From: Coniella vitis
Lineage: Eukaryota; Ascomycota; Sordariomycetes; Diaporthales; Schizoparmaceae
Direction of reading: 5' to 3'
DNA: 64,000 nt
NCBI GenBank assembly: GCA_011317545.1
Contig: WUJK01000010.1
Coordinates: 1,426,001 to 1,490,000, forward strand
Shown here: positions 20,541 to 29,816 of the stretch, one piece after another
How the letters are laid out: each line of letters begins with the position of its first letter
How positions within the stretch are numbered: position 1 is the first letter of the stretch
Program-made: the position numbers and the translations under genes
Notes under the pieces: generated by a model
The model's database searches: none
Told to the model about the DNA's origin: nothing
What the model saw: only the letters and a program-made list of their open reading frames with translations

Positions 20541-23411
20541 TTAAAGAGCCTTGACACTTTCGAAAAACGGATTCCCCATCAATCGTTCATCAGCCTGTAC
20601 CAATTCCCGTAACTTCGCGACCTTCTCCTCCTGGGACATGCCCGATGCAGCGCCGACTTGCTCCCGCCAGTTGACCAGGACCTCCTTGAGCAACGCGCTA
20701 CCTTGCTCTACATCCTCCTTGCTGTAGTGGTTACTGGCAGCGGTAGCATCGTGCTTGGTTGTAAAGTCCTCCAATTCGTCTGCCTTCCGCTTAGCCATGC
20801 GCACAACCTTGTCGGGAAACCGCACAAGCTCGGCGACATGAATACCAAAGCTCTGATCGCAAATGCCCGGCTCAACCTTGTACAGCAGCGTCACCTCCCT
20901 CTTGGCATCATCACGACCAGTCTTACCCACTGAGGCGGAGCCACTGATATGTGCCGTGACGTGCAGGTTGCGCACCTGCGGATACGTGTCCGCCAGTGCC
21001 GTCAACTCATGAAAATGTGTCGCAAACATGGCAAAACAACCAATCTCTTTGACAATATGCTCTGAAATAGCCCAGGCGAGTCCAAAGCCGTCATATGTCG
21101 ACGTGCCGCGGCCCAGCTCATCAATGATGATAAGCGACTCGGCCGTCGCTGACTTGAGAATGTTGGCCGTCTCAAGCATCTCGGCCATAAAGGTTGAGAC
21201 CCCCTTGAGCTGCGAGTCCGAGGCGCCCACACGAGCGAGAATAGAGTCGAAAATGGTCAGCTCGGCCTCGCTACAGGGCACGAAGCAGCCGATCTGCGCC
21301 ATGAGGGCGACAACGCCGATTTGGCGAATGTAGGTCGACTTGCCGCCCATATTGGGTCCCGTAATGATGAGGAAGGAGGAGGCATCGCGCGTGAGTTCGA
21401 CGTCGTTGGTGATGAATTGCACGTCGTCTTGCATTTCCATGCAAGGGTGGCGCGCTTCCCGGAGGATGGTCTGGCCTTGGCCGCGAGGGTGCAGTTTGGG
21501 ACGGACATAGGATATGGGTGCGTGTGCAGAGCAGTGAGCAAAGGAGACGATGACGTCCAGGTGAGCGAGAACACCAGCCAATTTCTCAAGCACGGGAGAA
21601 TACGACGCTGCAACGCCAACTACCTCGTTGACCAGTCCGGCTTGGGTACGGGTGTAGTTCAGGTTGAGCTGGTCGAACTCGCGTCGGTACTCATTGAGTC
21701 GGTTTGTAGTGAAGTAGACGCCATTCTTCTGAGTGGAGCACTCTTGGTACTGTCTTTTGTTGCGGATACATCCTGCTTCTGCTCGCGTCAAGCGCATACA
21801 CCAGCCGTGTACCTTGTGGGATTCAAGAAAGATCTTCTTTTCCCTCTCTTGACCCAGGTCGCTAGCTGCGTTGGCGTACTCCCTGTCCATGTCCACTCGA
21901 AGGCGGTCAAGTTTCTTCCTTATGATGCGCAGGCTGTCGTCGAATTCTGGCTTGATGACAAACTCGTGGTTGTCCAGAGCATCCAAGTCCACCGTCGTCT
22001 CGACCATTTCTTGCAGTTTGGCGAGGCTGTCGGAAAGCTCGCGGAGTTTGCTAGTATACGCAGCATCAAGAGGATCGCGATAAGTCTCGTCCATGACGGC
22101 TTCAAAGGTGCCAATGAAGCCGGGCAACCGAATGACGGCCTGATATGCTCTGACGACATCCTCGAGGTTGGCCTTGCTGCGCTGGAACTTCTTGGCCAGT
22201 CTGTAGAGGTCGGGGATGGACTTGAGGTGCTCCTCTTGCATCGTCTGTCGTAATTCAGTGTCGTTGACAAAGGCTTCCACCAGTTGCTGACGCTGCTCTA
22301 TCTCATCCTTGTCCATGAGCGGCTGCTTCAGCCATTGTGAAAGCAGGCGGCTGCCCACAGGCGTTTTGCAGTGGTTTAGCAGACCGTACAAGCTCATGGT
22401 CTTGGAGCCATCACGAGCACCGGGCATCAGATTCAGCGCTTTGAGGGCAGCAGCGTCCAGCTTCATGAATTGTGAAAGGTCGTGTTGGTACAGCTGGTAC
22501 TCCCCAAAGTTGGATGGGTCCTGGAGTACGTTGAGGTACTTGATGAGTGCCGCGGCGGATCCCATGGCTAGCTTCAAGTCTGTCTGCGGCAAAGTTGAAA
22601 CAGCACGCTCGTCCTTCAATAACCGGGCCAGATCTTGTTCGATATCCTTTGTACCAAAGTCTGCCATAGGCCGTTCTGACATGGCCACACCGCAGTTGTT
22701 GATAATCTGCTTCAACTTTGCCAGTTCGGGGTCCTTGTCTTTGTCGGCTTTATCGAACTGTATCAAGCACTCCTTGACGCCCAGCTGGATGATGAGAGCC
22801 TCGAAGTTTGAGTACAGATCGTTGTCCAGAAACTCACTCACGCCAAGTTCCCGCACACTAGCGTCGGCAAAGCACACACCCACGCTTCGTGCCTCTGAGG
22901 CCTTGGCAGAAAACTTGACGGCCATGATCATGGGCGCGCCGTCAAACTGCCCGCCGAGGTCCTCTTCGACATCCTGCAGGTTACCCGGCGAGGCCTGCTT
23001 GACAATCCTCCAGTTCATACGGCCACCGACTGTGGCATATATCTCGACACGCTTGCCCAATTTGAAGAGAGCTTCGCGCATAAACTGGCGAAATACAGTG
23101 ACAGTCATGGTCACCGAGGCCAGCCCGGTGTGGTCATTCTTGCCGAGTTGGCGCACCACCGAGGTGGTCTTGTAGACTGTTCGAGCAATGAAGTTGGCAT
23201 CCTCGCCGTGGGCAGTATACCAGTCGCCTCTGTCGAAGATGCGCACAGTCTCGTCGTCATGGGCCGGAAGGCTTTTGAAATAGCGGATGAAGCCGTGTTC
23301 GTCGTCGACCTGCAGCGAAACAAGATGTGTTAGAGGCACAGGAATATCCTTACTCTTTGGAAAAGAAGACGAGGAATCGACACGGACCTTGAGTTCTGGT
23401 CGCGAAGACAT
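20541..23411 (-). CDS. MSH2: DNA mismatch repair protein MSH2, 930 aa, two exons
   Basis: MutS homologue that pairs with MSH6 or MSH3 in the nucleus to recognise mismatches and small loops. Exon 1 is only eight codons (23411-23388, MSSRPELK). The intron is 23387-23310 (GTCCGT donor, CTAACAC branch site, GCTGCAG acceptor) and exon 2 is 23309-20541. The intron is 78 nt with no stop, so the gene reads as one frame without splicing. The join ELK-VDDEHGFIRYFKSLP matches the usual MSH2 N-terminus, which argues that it is spliced. ATPase motifs are GPNMGGKSTY (Walker A), LIIIDELGRGTSTYDG (Walker B and signature) and FATHFHELT. The mismatch-binding, connector, lever and clamp regions are colinear. 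Codons before 23411 are open but unlike any MSH2. The gene is transcribed divergently from TRM10. Confidence 0.97.
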   Translation of the reverse strand: MSSRPELKVRVDSSSSFPKSKDIPVPLTHLVSLQVDDEHGFIRYFKSLPAHDDETVRIFDRGDWYTAHGEDANFIARTVYKTTSVVRQLGKNDHTGLASVTMTVTVFRQFMREALFKLGKRVEIYATVGGRMNWRIVKQASPGNLQDVEEDLGGQFDGAPMIMAVKFSAKASEARSVGVCFADASVRELGVSEFLDNDLYSNFEALIIQLGVKECLIQFDKADKDKDPELAKLKQIINNCGVAMSERPMADFGTKDIEQDLARLLKDERAVSTLPQTDLKLAMGSAAALIKYLNVLQDPSNFGEYQLYQHDLSQFMKLDAAALKALNLMPGARDGSKTMSLYGLLNHCKTPVGSRLLSQWLKQPLMDKDEIEQRQQLVEAFVNDTELRQTMQEEHLKSIPDLYRLAKKFQRSKANLEDVVRAYQAVIRLPGFIGTFEAVMDETYRDPLDAAYTSKLRELSDSLAKLQEMVETTVDLDALDNHEFVIKPEFDDSLRIIRKKLDRLRVDMDREYANAASDLGQEREKKIFLESHKVHGWCMRLTRAEAGCIRNKRQYQECSTQKNGVYFTTNRLNEYRREFDQLNLNYTRTQAGLVNEVVGVAASYSPVLEKLAGVLAHLDVIVSFAHCSAHAPISYVRPKLHPRGQGQTILREARHPCMEMQDDVQFITNDVELTRDASSFLIITGPNMGGKSTYIRQIGVVALMAQIGCFVPCSEAELTIFDSILARVGASDSQLKGVSTFMAEMLETANILKSATAESLIIIDELGRGTSTYDGFGLAWAISEHIVKEIGCFAMFATHFHELTALADTYPQVRNLHVTAHISGSASVGKTGRDDAKREVTLLYKVEPGICDQSFGIHVAELVRFPDKVVRMAKRKADELEDFTTKHDATAASNHYSKEDVEQGSALLKEVLVNWREQVGAASGMSQEEKVAKLRELVQADERLMGNPFFESVKAL

Positions 23412-23762
23412 GGTGGACAGAGTGTGACGGCAGCTCCAGCTGAAAAGTAGGTGGAAAAGGCGGCTTGAGAAGTCCAGAGAACAAGAGCTTGCCTGAGTTG
23501 AGGGTTGATCTGAATTCGGCAAGAAGTGCCTTGTCACCTACTATATAGCCAAATCGAGAAGACGCGTCCAGTGAAATCAATTTAGCGGGTGACGCGCCTA
23601 GACCAGGGTCTCCGTTAGTGTGTCTGCCACCCGTAGCTTACCCCACGCTCAGCGGCTCTAGGGCGCGTCAAAAGCCGAGAGCGGCCCGAGACCCAGACTG
23701 GGATTCTAGTTACGAAAAAGTCCCTAATTGAGCCCCACCAATTTCTTCGCTCGAAGCTTCCC
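23412..23762. promoter_or_regulatory. Divergent MSH2/TRM10 promoter with MBF-type (ACGCG) motifs
   Basis: Within 351 bp lie three ACGCG cores: a full MluI cell-cycle box ACGCGT at 23562-23567, GACGCGCC at 23591-23598, and GGCGCGTC (reverse orientation) at 23662-23669. In yeasts MBF acts on such boxes at G1/S, and mismatch-repair genes are among its known targets. That this controls MSH2 here is inference. A CTATATAG-like TATA element lies at about 23540-23548. Confidence 0.55.
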
Positions 23763-25283
23763 ATGGCTTTTCGCATCGCCAGACGGACAACGTCAGCTAG
23801 TCAAGTCAACATAGCATGGTGTGAGCTTCCCAACATCTGCAAGACCGCCAGTCTCTACCACGCAAACATCATCAAGCTCCCCACATTGGGCTGCCCTTCT
23901 CATAACCAAGCCCGTCACTCCTGGCGCAACCACCTCCGTCTCTACGCAACCTCCAGCGACATGGCCGTCGAACCAACTGTGCTCGCCGCAGAGCCACCAC
24001 AAAATACGATGGAATCGATAACGACCGAAGCTACAGAGCAGAATACGACGGCGCTGGCAGAAAATAATCCAAAGAAGCGGTATCATGAAGATGACGAAGA
24101 CGTGAACAATGGCGACACCGTAGACACGATTTCCACTGGGCAGATCGAAGCCTCAGCAGAGCCCGCAAATACCGAACAGCCCAAGATCTCAAAGAACCAG
24201 CTCCGTAAGCAAAAAAGACAAAAGCTTCGCGAAGAAAAGAGGGAAGAACGCAAGCTCTACCGCAAGGAATGGCGTCGCGAAAAGAAGGAGCGCAAACGAA
24301 GCGCACGCGATGACAAGGCAGAAGAGATGGCAAAGGCGGAGGGCATCGACAAGGACGAAGCTCTGAAGCGGATCATGGCAGAAGAGAATGCAAAGAGGTC
24401 TAAAGTCGCGCAAAGCAGACCAGTTCCTATTGCATTTATTATCGACTGCGATTTTGAACAGTACATGCACGACAATGAGCTCGTGTCGCTGTCTGGCCAG
24501 ATTACGCGGAGCTACTCGATGAACAAGACTGGATTATATCAGGCCCATCTTGTTATGAGCTCGTGGGGCGGCAAGCTTAAGGAGCGGTACGACACGATTC
24601 TGACTACGCACAAAAACTGGAAGGGCGCGACGTTTGTGGAAGGTGACTTTGTCGAAGCCGGCAAGGTTGCTTGGGATATCATGCACGGTCCTAACGGTGG
24701 TAAACTATGCGAGGCTCTGGAAGATGGAAAGCCGGCAGAGGCTGGTGTTGCCACTGCTCCTGAGGCAGGGACGGAATCGAATGAGCCACCGGCACCCTCG
24801 ATACCGGAATTCTCGCCAGACTCTGTTGTCTACCTCTCAGCCGACTCACCATTTACGCTTGACAAGCTCGAGCCCCATACTAGCTACGTGGTAGGCGGGA
24901 TAGTGGATCGAAATCGGGAAAAGAATCTCTGCCAAAGACGTGCTGAAGAAAAGGGCGTCCGTACGGCCAAACTACCCATTGGAGAATACATGCAGATGGC
25001 AAGCCGACGTGTGCTTGCAACGAACCATGTCGTGGAGATCATGTCAAAGTGGCTCGAGACGGGAGACTGGGGTAAGGCCTTTATGGAAGTTATTCCCAAA
25101 CGAAAAGGCGGCCAGCTCAAGGGCGAGGGCGAAGCAGCAGAGGACGCAGTTGAGGCGGAGGACTACGAAGAAGACGAACAAGACGATGGTGCAAGCAGGA
25201 TCCAGGCCCAAAGCCAAGTTGCACCGGCGGAAGAGGCTGGCGCAAAGCAAGTGGGCAATGAGATGGAGACGAAAGAGATATAA
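23763..25283 (+). CDS. TRM10: tRNA (guanine(9)-N1)-methyltransferase TRM10, up to 506 aa
   Basis: SPOUT-class enzyme that methylates N1 of G9 in tRNA using S-adenosylmethionine. A long basic Lys/Arg/Glu helix (about residues 140-190) precedes the catalytic domain. TRM10 blocks are evident: IAFIIDCDFEQYM, ITRSYSMNKTG, SSWGGKLKERYD, VYLSADSP, SYVVGGIVDRNREKN (trefoil-knot cofactor loop), GEYMQMASRRVLATNHVVEI and the closing PKRKGG. An acidic Glu/Asp/Gln tail of about 60 residues follows. The first Met (23763) gives an Arg/Ser-rich N-terminus ending RLYATSS, which looks like a mitochondrial presequence with an MPP-like site. A second in-frame Met at 23961 would give a 440-residue cytosolic/nuclear form. 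Which start is used is not known, so two isoforms are possible. Confidence 0.95.
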   Translation: MAFRIARRTTSASQVNIAWCELPNICKTASLYHANIIKLPTLGCPSHNQARHSWRNHLRLYATSSDMAVEPTVLAAEPPQNTMESITTEATEQNTTALAENNPKKRYHEDDEDVNNGDTVDTISTGQIEASAEPANTEQPKISKNQLRKQKRQKLREEKREERKLYRKEWRREKKERKRSARDDKAEEMAKAEGIDKDEALKRIMAEENAKRSKVAQSRPVPIAFIIDCDFEQYMHDNELVSLSGQITRSYSMNKTGLYQAHLVMSSWGGKLKERYDTILTTHKNWKGATFVEGDFVEAGKVAWDIMHGPNGGKLCEALEDGKPAEAGVATAPEAGTESNEPPAPSIPEFSPDSVVYLSADSPFTLDKLEPHTSYVVGGIVDRNREKNLCQRRAEEKGVRTAKLPIGEYMQMASRRVLATNHVVEIMSKWLETGDWGKAFMEVIPKRKGGQLKGEGEAAEDAVEAEDYEEDEQDDGASRIQAQSQVAPAEEAGAKQVGNEMETKEI

Positions 25284-27517
25284 TGAAGCTACGGATGTCC
25301 CCGATGGTTCGAAACATTTGCGTCCATATCGACGGCAGGCATGTCAAGGCTACCTCGCTGCCATCAAGCAGAAATCACTAGCTGCGTTTGTCTTGGTAGC
25401 CATTGCTGAGCATTTCCCACCAAAGTCTTATGCCACGCGCAATCGAAGACATATCCGGCCACATCGATAACCTAGCTATCTGCAATCACAACCCCATGCC
25501 CAAGCACCAGTTTGCTGTTCTGCATCGAGAAGATGAATCTTCGATGTGCCTGTCACAGAAGGGCGCCTCGGCCAAACAAGCATCTTTTGCACCACTGGAC
25601 CTGCCATGTTATTTCCATGAGGTTGGCAGTAACTCGCAAGGGACATCGGTAGGGCTGATCTTCTTACATGCATACGACCTGGAAGGCAAGCAACCACCAA
25701 ACGCACTTCAAGGCATCCCTCAGAGCCAGCGACGAACGTTCCCATGCAGCCGCCATGCGCTTAACGGCCCCCAAAAGTTTTGCCTTTTTGGTTGCTCGTG
25801 TCGGCATGTCACAGTACTGCGTCTCTGGAGAGGAAACCCGGGAAGGGCCACTGTGAGCGATGCCTAGGCTTGGCATAGGCGCCCGTGATAGTGGCGTCGA
25901 GGGGGCCGCTTTTGAGCCGTTCCCCCTCGCGTATCTGGGTCCAGAACCACATGCACAGTGATGGATTTCTTGCTGTCAACCTACAGGCTTTCAGTACACA
26001 TAAGCCACCTGCTGGAACGAAAAAATGAGAAAGAGGTGGGGGCGGCGCGGGTTTGAGGGATGCCACCATCCATGGTCACTCTCAATCACAGTCTGCATCT
26101 GGGAAAAAAGGCTTGCGTAAGCCCCTCGTTTGGCCAGCTTATATTGAATTGGTGGTCCCTTGCATTGCATAATCACATCAGCAAAGAAACATTGAAATTA
26201 CACCAGACATTTGACAGTCTCGGCCCCTCGAGTGGTGAGGAAATCGGCCCCAACATCCATCTCCGCAACACGACCGTGGAGTTTGATTGAATGGGTTCGA
26301 GGGAAGAATCACCCCTACCCTTCCTTACCCCCCCCCGGGCTCTGGCCGTGCTCACGTCATCCTACCTGGCTGTATTGGTGGGCAACCCTGGGATCACAGG
26401 GGACTTTTGTACAATGGCAGCAATGCTACAGTGACTGCTGAGTCTGTACTTGTGTAGTAATTGTAATGACCGGGCAGGACAACGTTTCGTGTGCCTTCCA
26501 ACGTTGACCTTACATGCCACATATCTTTCCAATAATTGCGATTCTTTTGGCGAGTGTAGACAAGTATACCCGATGAATTTGGAATCAACATGAGTGCCAT
26601 GAAGAACCACATATCACAATAACCCTTAAACTCACGAAGCTGTTGCAACCCAGCAAAGGAGATGAGATCAAGAGAAGAAAAAAAGAAAAAAAGAAAAAAA
26701 GAAAAAAAAGAAAAAAAGAAAAAAAGAAAAAAAAGAAAAAAAGAAAAAAAGAAAAAAAGAAAAAAAGAAAGAAAGAAAGAGGTTCTTGGAAGAGAATTCA
26801 GCTACAATGAATGACAAGCATAAGAAGAAAAATAAAACGAGAGAGAGAAAAAAGAGAGAGCAAAAACATGCAACACCGGGTATTCGCCAATGGTCACCCA
26901 CTTGACTACTAATCCGGCCCTTGGTGGCTTATTTAGGGGAGAGCGGACGGGATCCCAAGTTTTCCGCCAGGTATGGTCGCATGTGCTAGAGGGCTGAGTG
27001 AAGGTGTATGATATCCCGAATTTTTGGTTCTTTGTCAGTCCGGTGGATGTTGGAAAGTCATGTTGTGGCTATGAGGCTTCATTCACCCTGCCCACAGTGT
27101 GTGTGTTTCTCAGGTCCCATCAGCTCCAATGTTTTGTAGTAAAGTATTAGAATCAGGTGGTTTAGTTCACTTGTGCGTGATTGGTGTCTAGTCTGGTTTC
27201 TGAAATTGAATTATCACTCGTGACTTTAAACACTCTTGTTCGAGAGTCTCTATGACACTATTCTAAACTTTTCATGGTATGTCCCCAAACTCGCTCCCGT
27301 CCCCGCTGTACCTCCCAGTGATTATGTAAATATATCTGCCTTCGAATATATACCACGAGAAATAGACGCCCTTACTCCCTTCATTCATGTAACTAAATTT
27401 CCAAACAAAATAACTTGCTGCAGTCTTTTCTTTTCCAGAAAGAGAGAGAAAAAAGGGAAAAAAAGAAAGAAGGAAAAAAAAACACATCCAGAGAACCAGC
27501 ATGGCTTTGCTTTGGCG
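25284..27517. other. Convergent intergenic region
   Basis: 3' flanks of TRM10 (plus) and the lipoxygenase gene (minus). It contains the long A-rich simple-sequence tract at 26671-26781. Other frames are short, on both strands, and without domains. Confidence 0.6.
26671..26781. repeat. Purine simple-sequence tract, (A)n G units
   Basis: About 110 bp made only of A runs of three to eight bases separated by single G residues. It translates as Phe/Ser/Leu-rich nonsense on the minus strand and is not coding. Likely slippage-prone and variable between strains (inference). Confidence 0.9.
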
Positions 27518-29816
27518 CTAAATGGCCGCAGAGTAAGGCGCAACATTGGGATCCAGCGCCTGCCACACAAACGGCATCCCCTGGCACAAGCCGTCGGCGT
27601 CAAAGGCACGGGACGACACCTCGTCGCTAAAAGTCTGCATGGTGCTCATAAACGCGGCCGCCGCCGTCTGGGTCGCGGTGTTGAGCAGGGCCAGCAGCGT
27701 GTCGTCGTTGAACATGTTGAGGAGGGAGCGGCCTGTGCCGGCGAACTGGGGCCGTGAGAAGCCGCCGCCGATTTCGATTTGGGCGACGGCTTCCTCAAAG
27801 GGCGGGAGGAAGTCTATGATGGATGTGCTGCTGCTGGTGGTGGTGGAATTGGCTGTGGTCAAGTTGCTGGGAGCAGTAGTGATGGTGGAGGAGCTGCTCT
27901 TTGTGGTTGGAATCGGAGCGAAGAGGGCGGCTGGGTGGAAGGGCAGTGTCATGCTGAGGGACTGCAGCTGGTTTGTGTTGACGGAATGGTGCGCTGAAGT
28001 GACGAGATGGCCCTGTTTGTTTGGAGAAAGAATCATTAGCCCAACCAATGGGTCATGGTCATTGTGCAGTATCGAGCCTCTCTCGAGGGGATGGATGGCA
28101 ACGTACCATGTGTGTGAGAATGGCAACCAGCGTCTTCTTGTCAGGGATACTGGTGGGGAAATCAATAGCCTCTGCCGGGCCATTTGCCTCGGTCGCCCAG
28201 TTCTGCAGCTCCGTGTCACCCTTGACGGCGCTGTCCGAGTCGTAGTACGAGTCGACCATGGCCGCCATGAAGGTCTCGAGAGCAGTGTAGATGACAAGCG
28301 CGTCCTCGTAGTACGGGAAGTGGGACAGCTCCGGGCCCGCGCTCGAGTTGACGAGGCCGCGAGTCTGCAAGTCGGCCAGGAAGTAGTTGGACTGGAAGGC
28401 GCCGTGGCCGTTAAAGTAGAGGTTGCTCGCGTAGTTCTGCGCTGTTGTGCCGCTGAAGGGAAAGATCTGGTCGACTGCCTCGCCGGATGCGTAGAGTATG
28501 GCTTCTGCAATGGGCTGCACGCCAAAGGCTTCGTAGGTTACTGCGAGAAGGAAATGTTAACACTATGTCTTCCTCGGGTGTCTGTTCACACAAGTTTCTT
28601 CTTATTCAAGAAACAAAAAAGAGAAAAAAGAAAAAGGAAAAAAAGAACACTCACTTCGATCGAGGATCGCGTAGACGGGATGTTGGGAGCTGATGGAGCG
28701 AATGGCCGCCATCCAGACTATCTGAACGACCATGTGCGTCGACGCCAGGTGGTTGAACTGCGTAAAGAAGATGTCGTTGGCATTGAACATGAGCTTGGCC
28801 AGCAGCCAGTCCTCGGGGTCGTCCTGGGGCGTGTAGACGAGGTCTGCGCCCACGCCTGTGCGGATGGCCAGCGGCAAGAAGTCGCCCGTCGTCTCGTCGA
28901 TGTAGAAATAGGCCGTGGACGCGGCGCTGTACCGGCCGTTGGTCTCGAGGCCTGCCAGGTCCGAGTGGTCCGCAACAAAGAGCCGCCCAGCTGCTTTCAA
29001 GTCCTCGAGCGTTGACGACGTGCTGCCGCCCCCAGTGATGGCCGAGACGAGGGCATCGTCGAGTTCAATGAGCATGTCCGTGGCGGATGGGTCAACCCGC
29101 GTGACGGAGAACGGAGCATTGGCAAGGCGTTCCATGGAAAAAACAAGGTCTTGGGTGTAGTTGGTCATGATACCGGGCACCGGCCCCTTGGGCAGCGTGT
29201 TGGTCCACGCATTATCGTAGAGTTGCGCATAGTCATCAATGCTCGTCAGATTAATCTTTGAGTCTTCAGGTCAGCAACGGTTTCATCAAACGTCGACGAG
29301 CCATCTGAGGGACACGGGTGAAAGTGAGATTTCGACTGACCAGCCCCTCTTCGTAGGCGATAATTACAGCCTCAGCGTCCTCATTGTCGAGGTCATTCTC
29401 TGCTACCTCGTCCGCATCGAGCGCAGCAAAGTCCACAGCGGCCGTCACAGTTCCAATGTACCCGCTTGGATAGTAAGGCCCTCCAGCAACTGGCGGGCCA
29501 TATAGGAATCCAGCTTGCGTAGCTTCTCTGTATCACATGACAAGATGTTAATATGGGCCCCAGCGTGTAAGTGCTTCTTCTTGGGGGAAAAAAAAGAAGA
29601 AAAAAAAGGGCTTTGTTCGACGTACAGCTCTGAGGTTCTTGCTGACGAGTTACCAGCTGCTGCCGTTACTGTGAACGGCGTGGCTGCTGCGCGCCGAAAC
29701 GACTTTGGATTGTGTGGTGGTTGCAGGGCCAGCGGCCGCTTCGGCAGGACGGATGCATGTGCTTGATGTGAGCTTAACGCCGCCACAGCCAGCGCCGACA
29801 CCGTGGGGAAATGCAT
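27518..29816 (-). CDS. Secreted fungal lipoxygenase (manganese-lipoxygenase family), 635 aa, five exons
   Basis: Dioxygenates polyunsaturated fatty acids such as linoleate to hydroperoxides. Exons: 29816-29626, 29527-29341, 29255-28655, 28540-28107, 28012-27518. Donors are GTACGT, GTCAGT, GTGAGT and GTACGT; intron sizes are 98, 85, 114 and 94 nt; phases are consistent to the stop. A signal peptide starts MHFPTVSALAVAALSS. Metal ligands by position are His295 and His300 (FNHLASTH), His479 and Asn483 (SAHHSVN), and the terminal Ile635 carboxylate. Downstream of the first pair, MAAIRSISSQHPVYAIL matches the family. The HLVTSAHHSVN helix opens exon 5, followed by a Ser/Thr-rich insert of about 25 residues. 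Length fits secreted fungal Mn-LOX (about 600-620 aa). Mn-LOX described from Magnaporthe and Gaeumannomyces end in Val; the Ile here is the iron-enzyme residue, so the metal is open. Confidence 0.92.

Noticed and set aside
21321..22253. 310-codon open frame antisense to MSH2
   Set aside because: Shadow of the MSH2 coding frame; no start context or domain.
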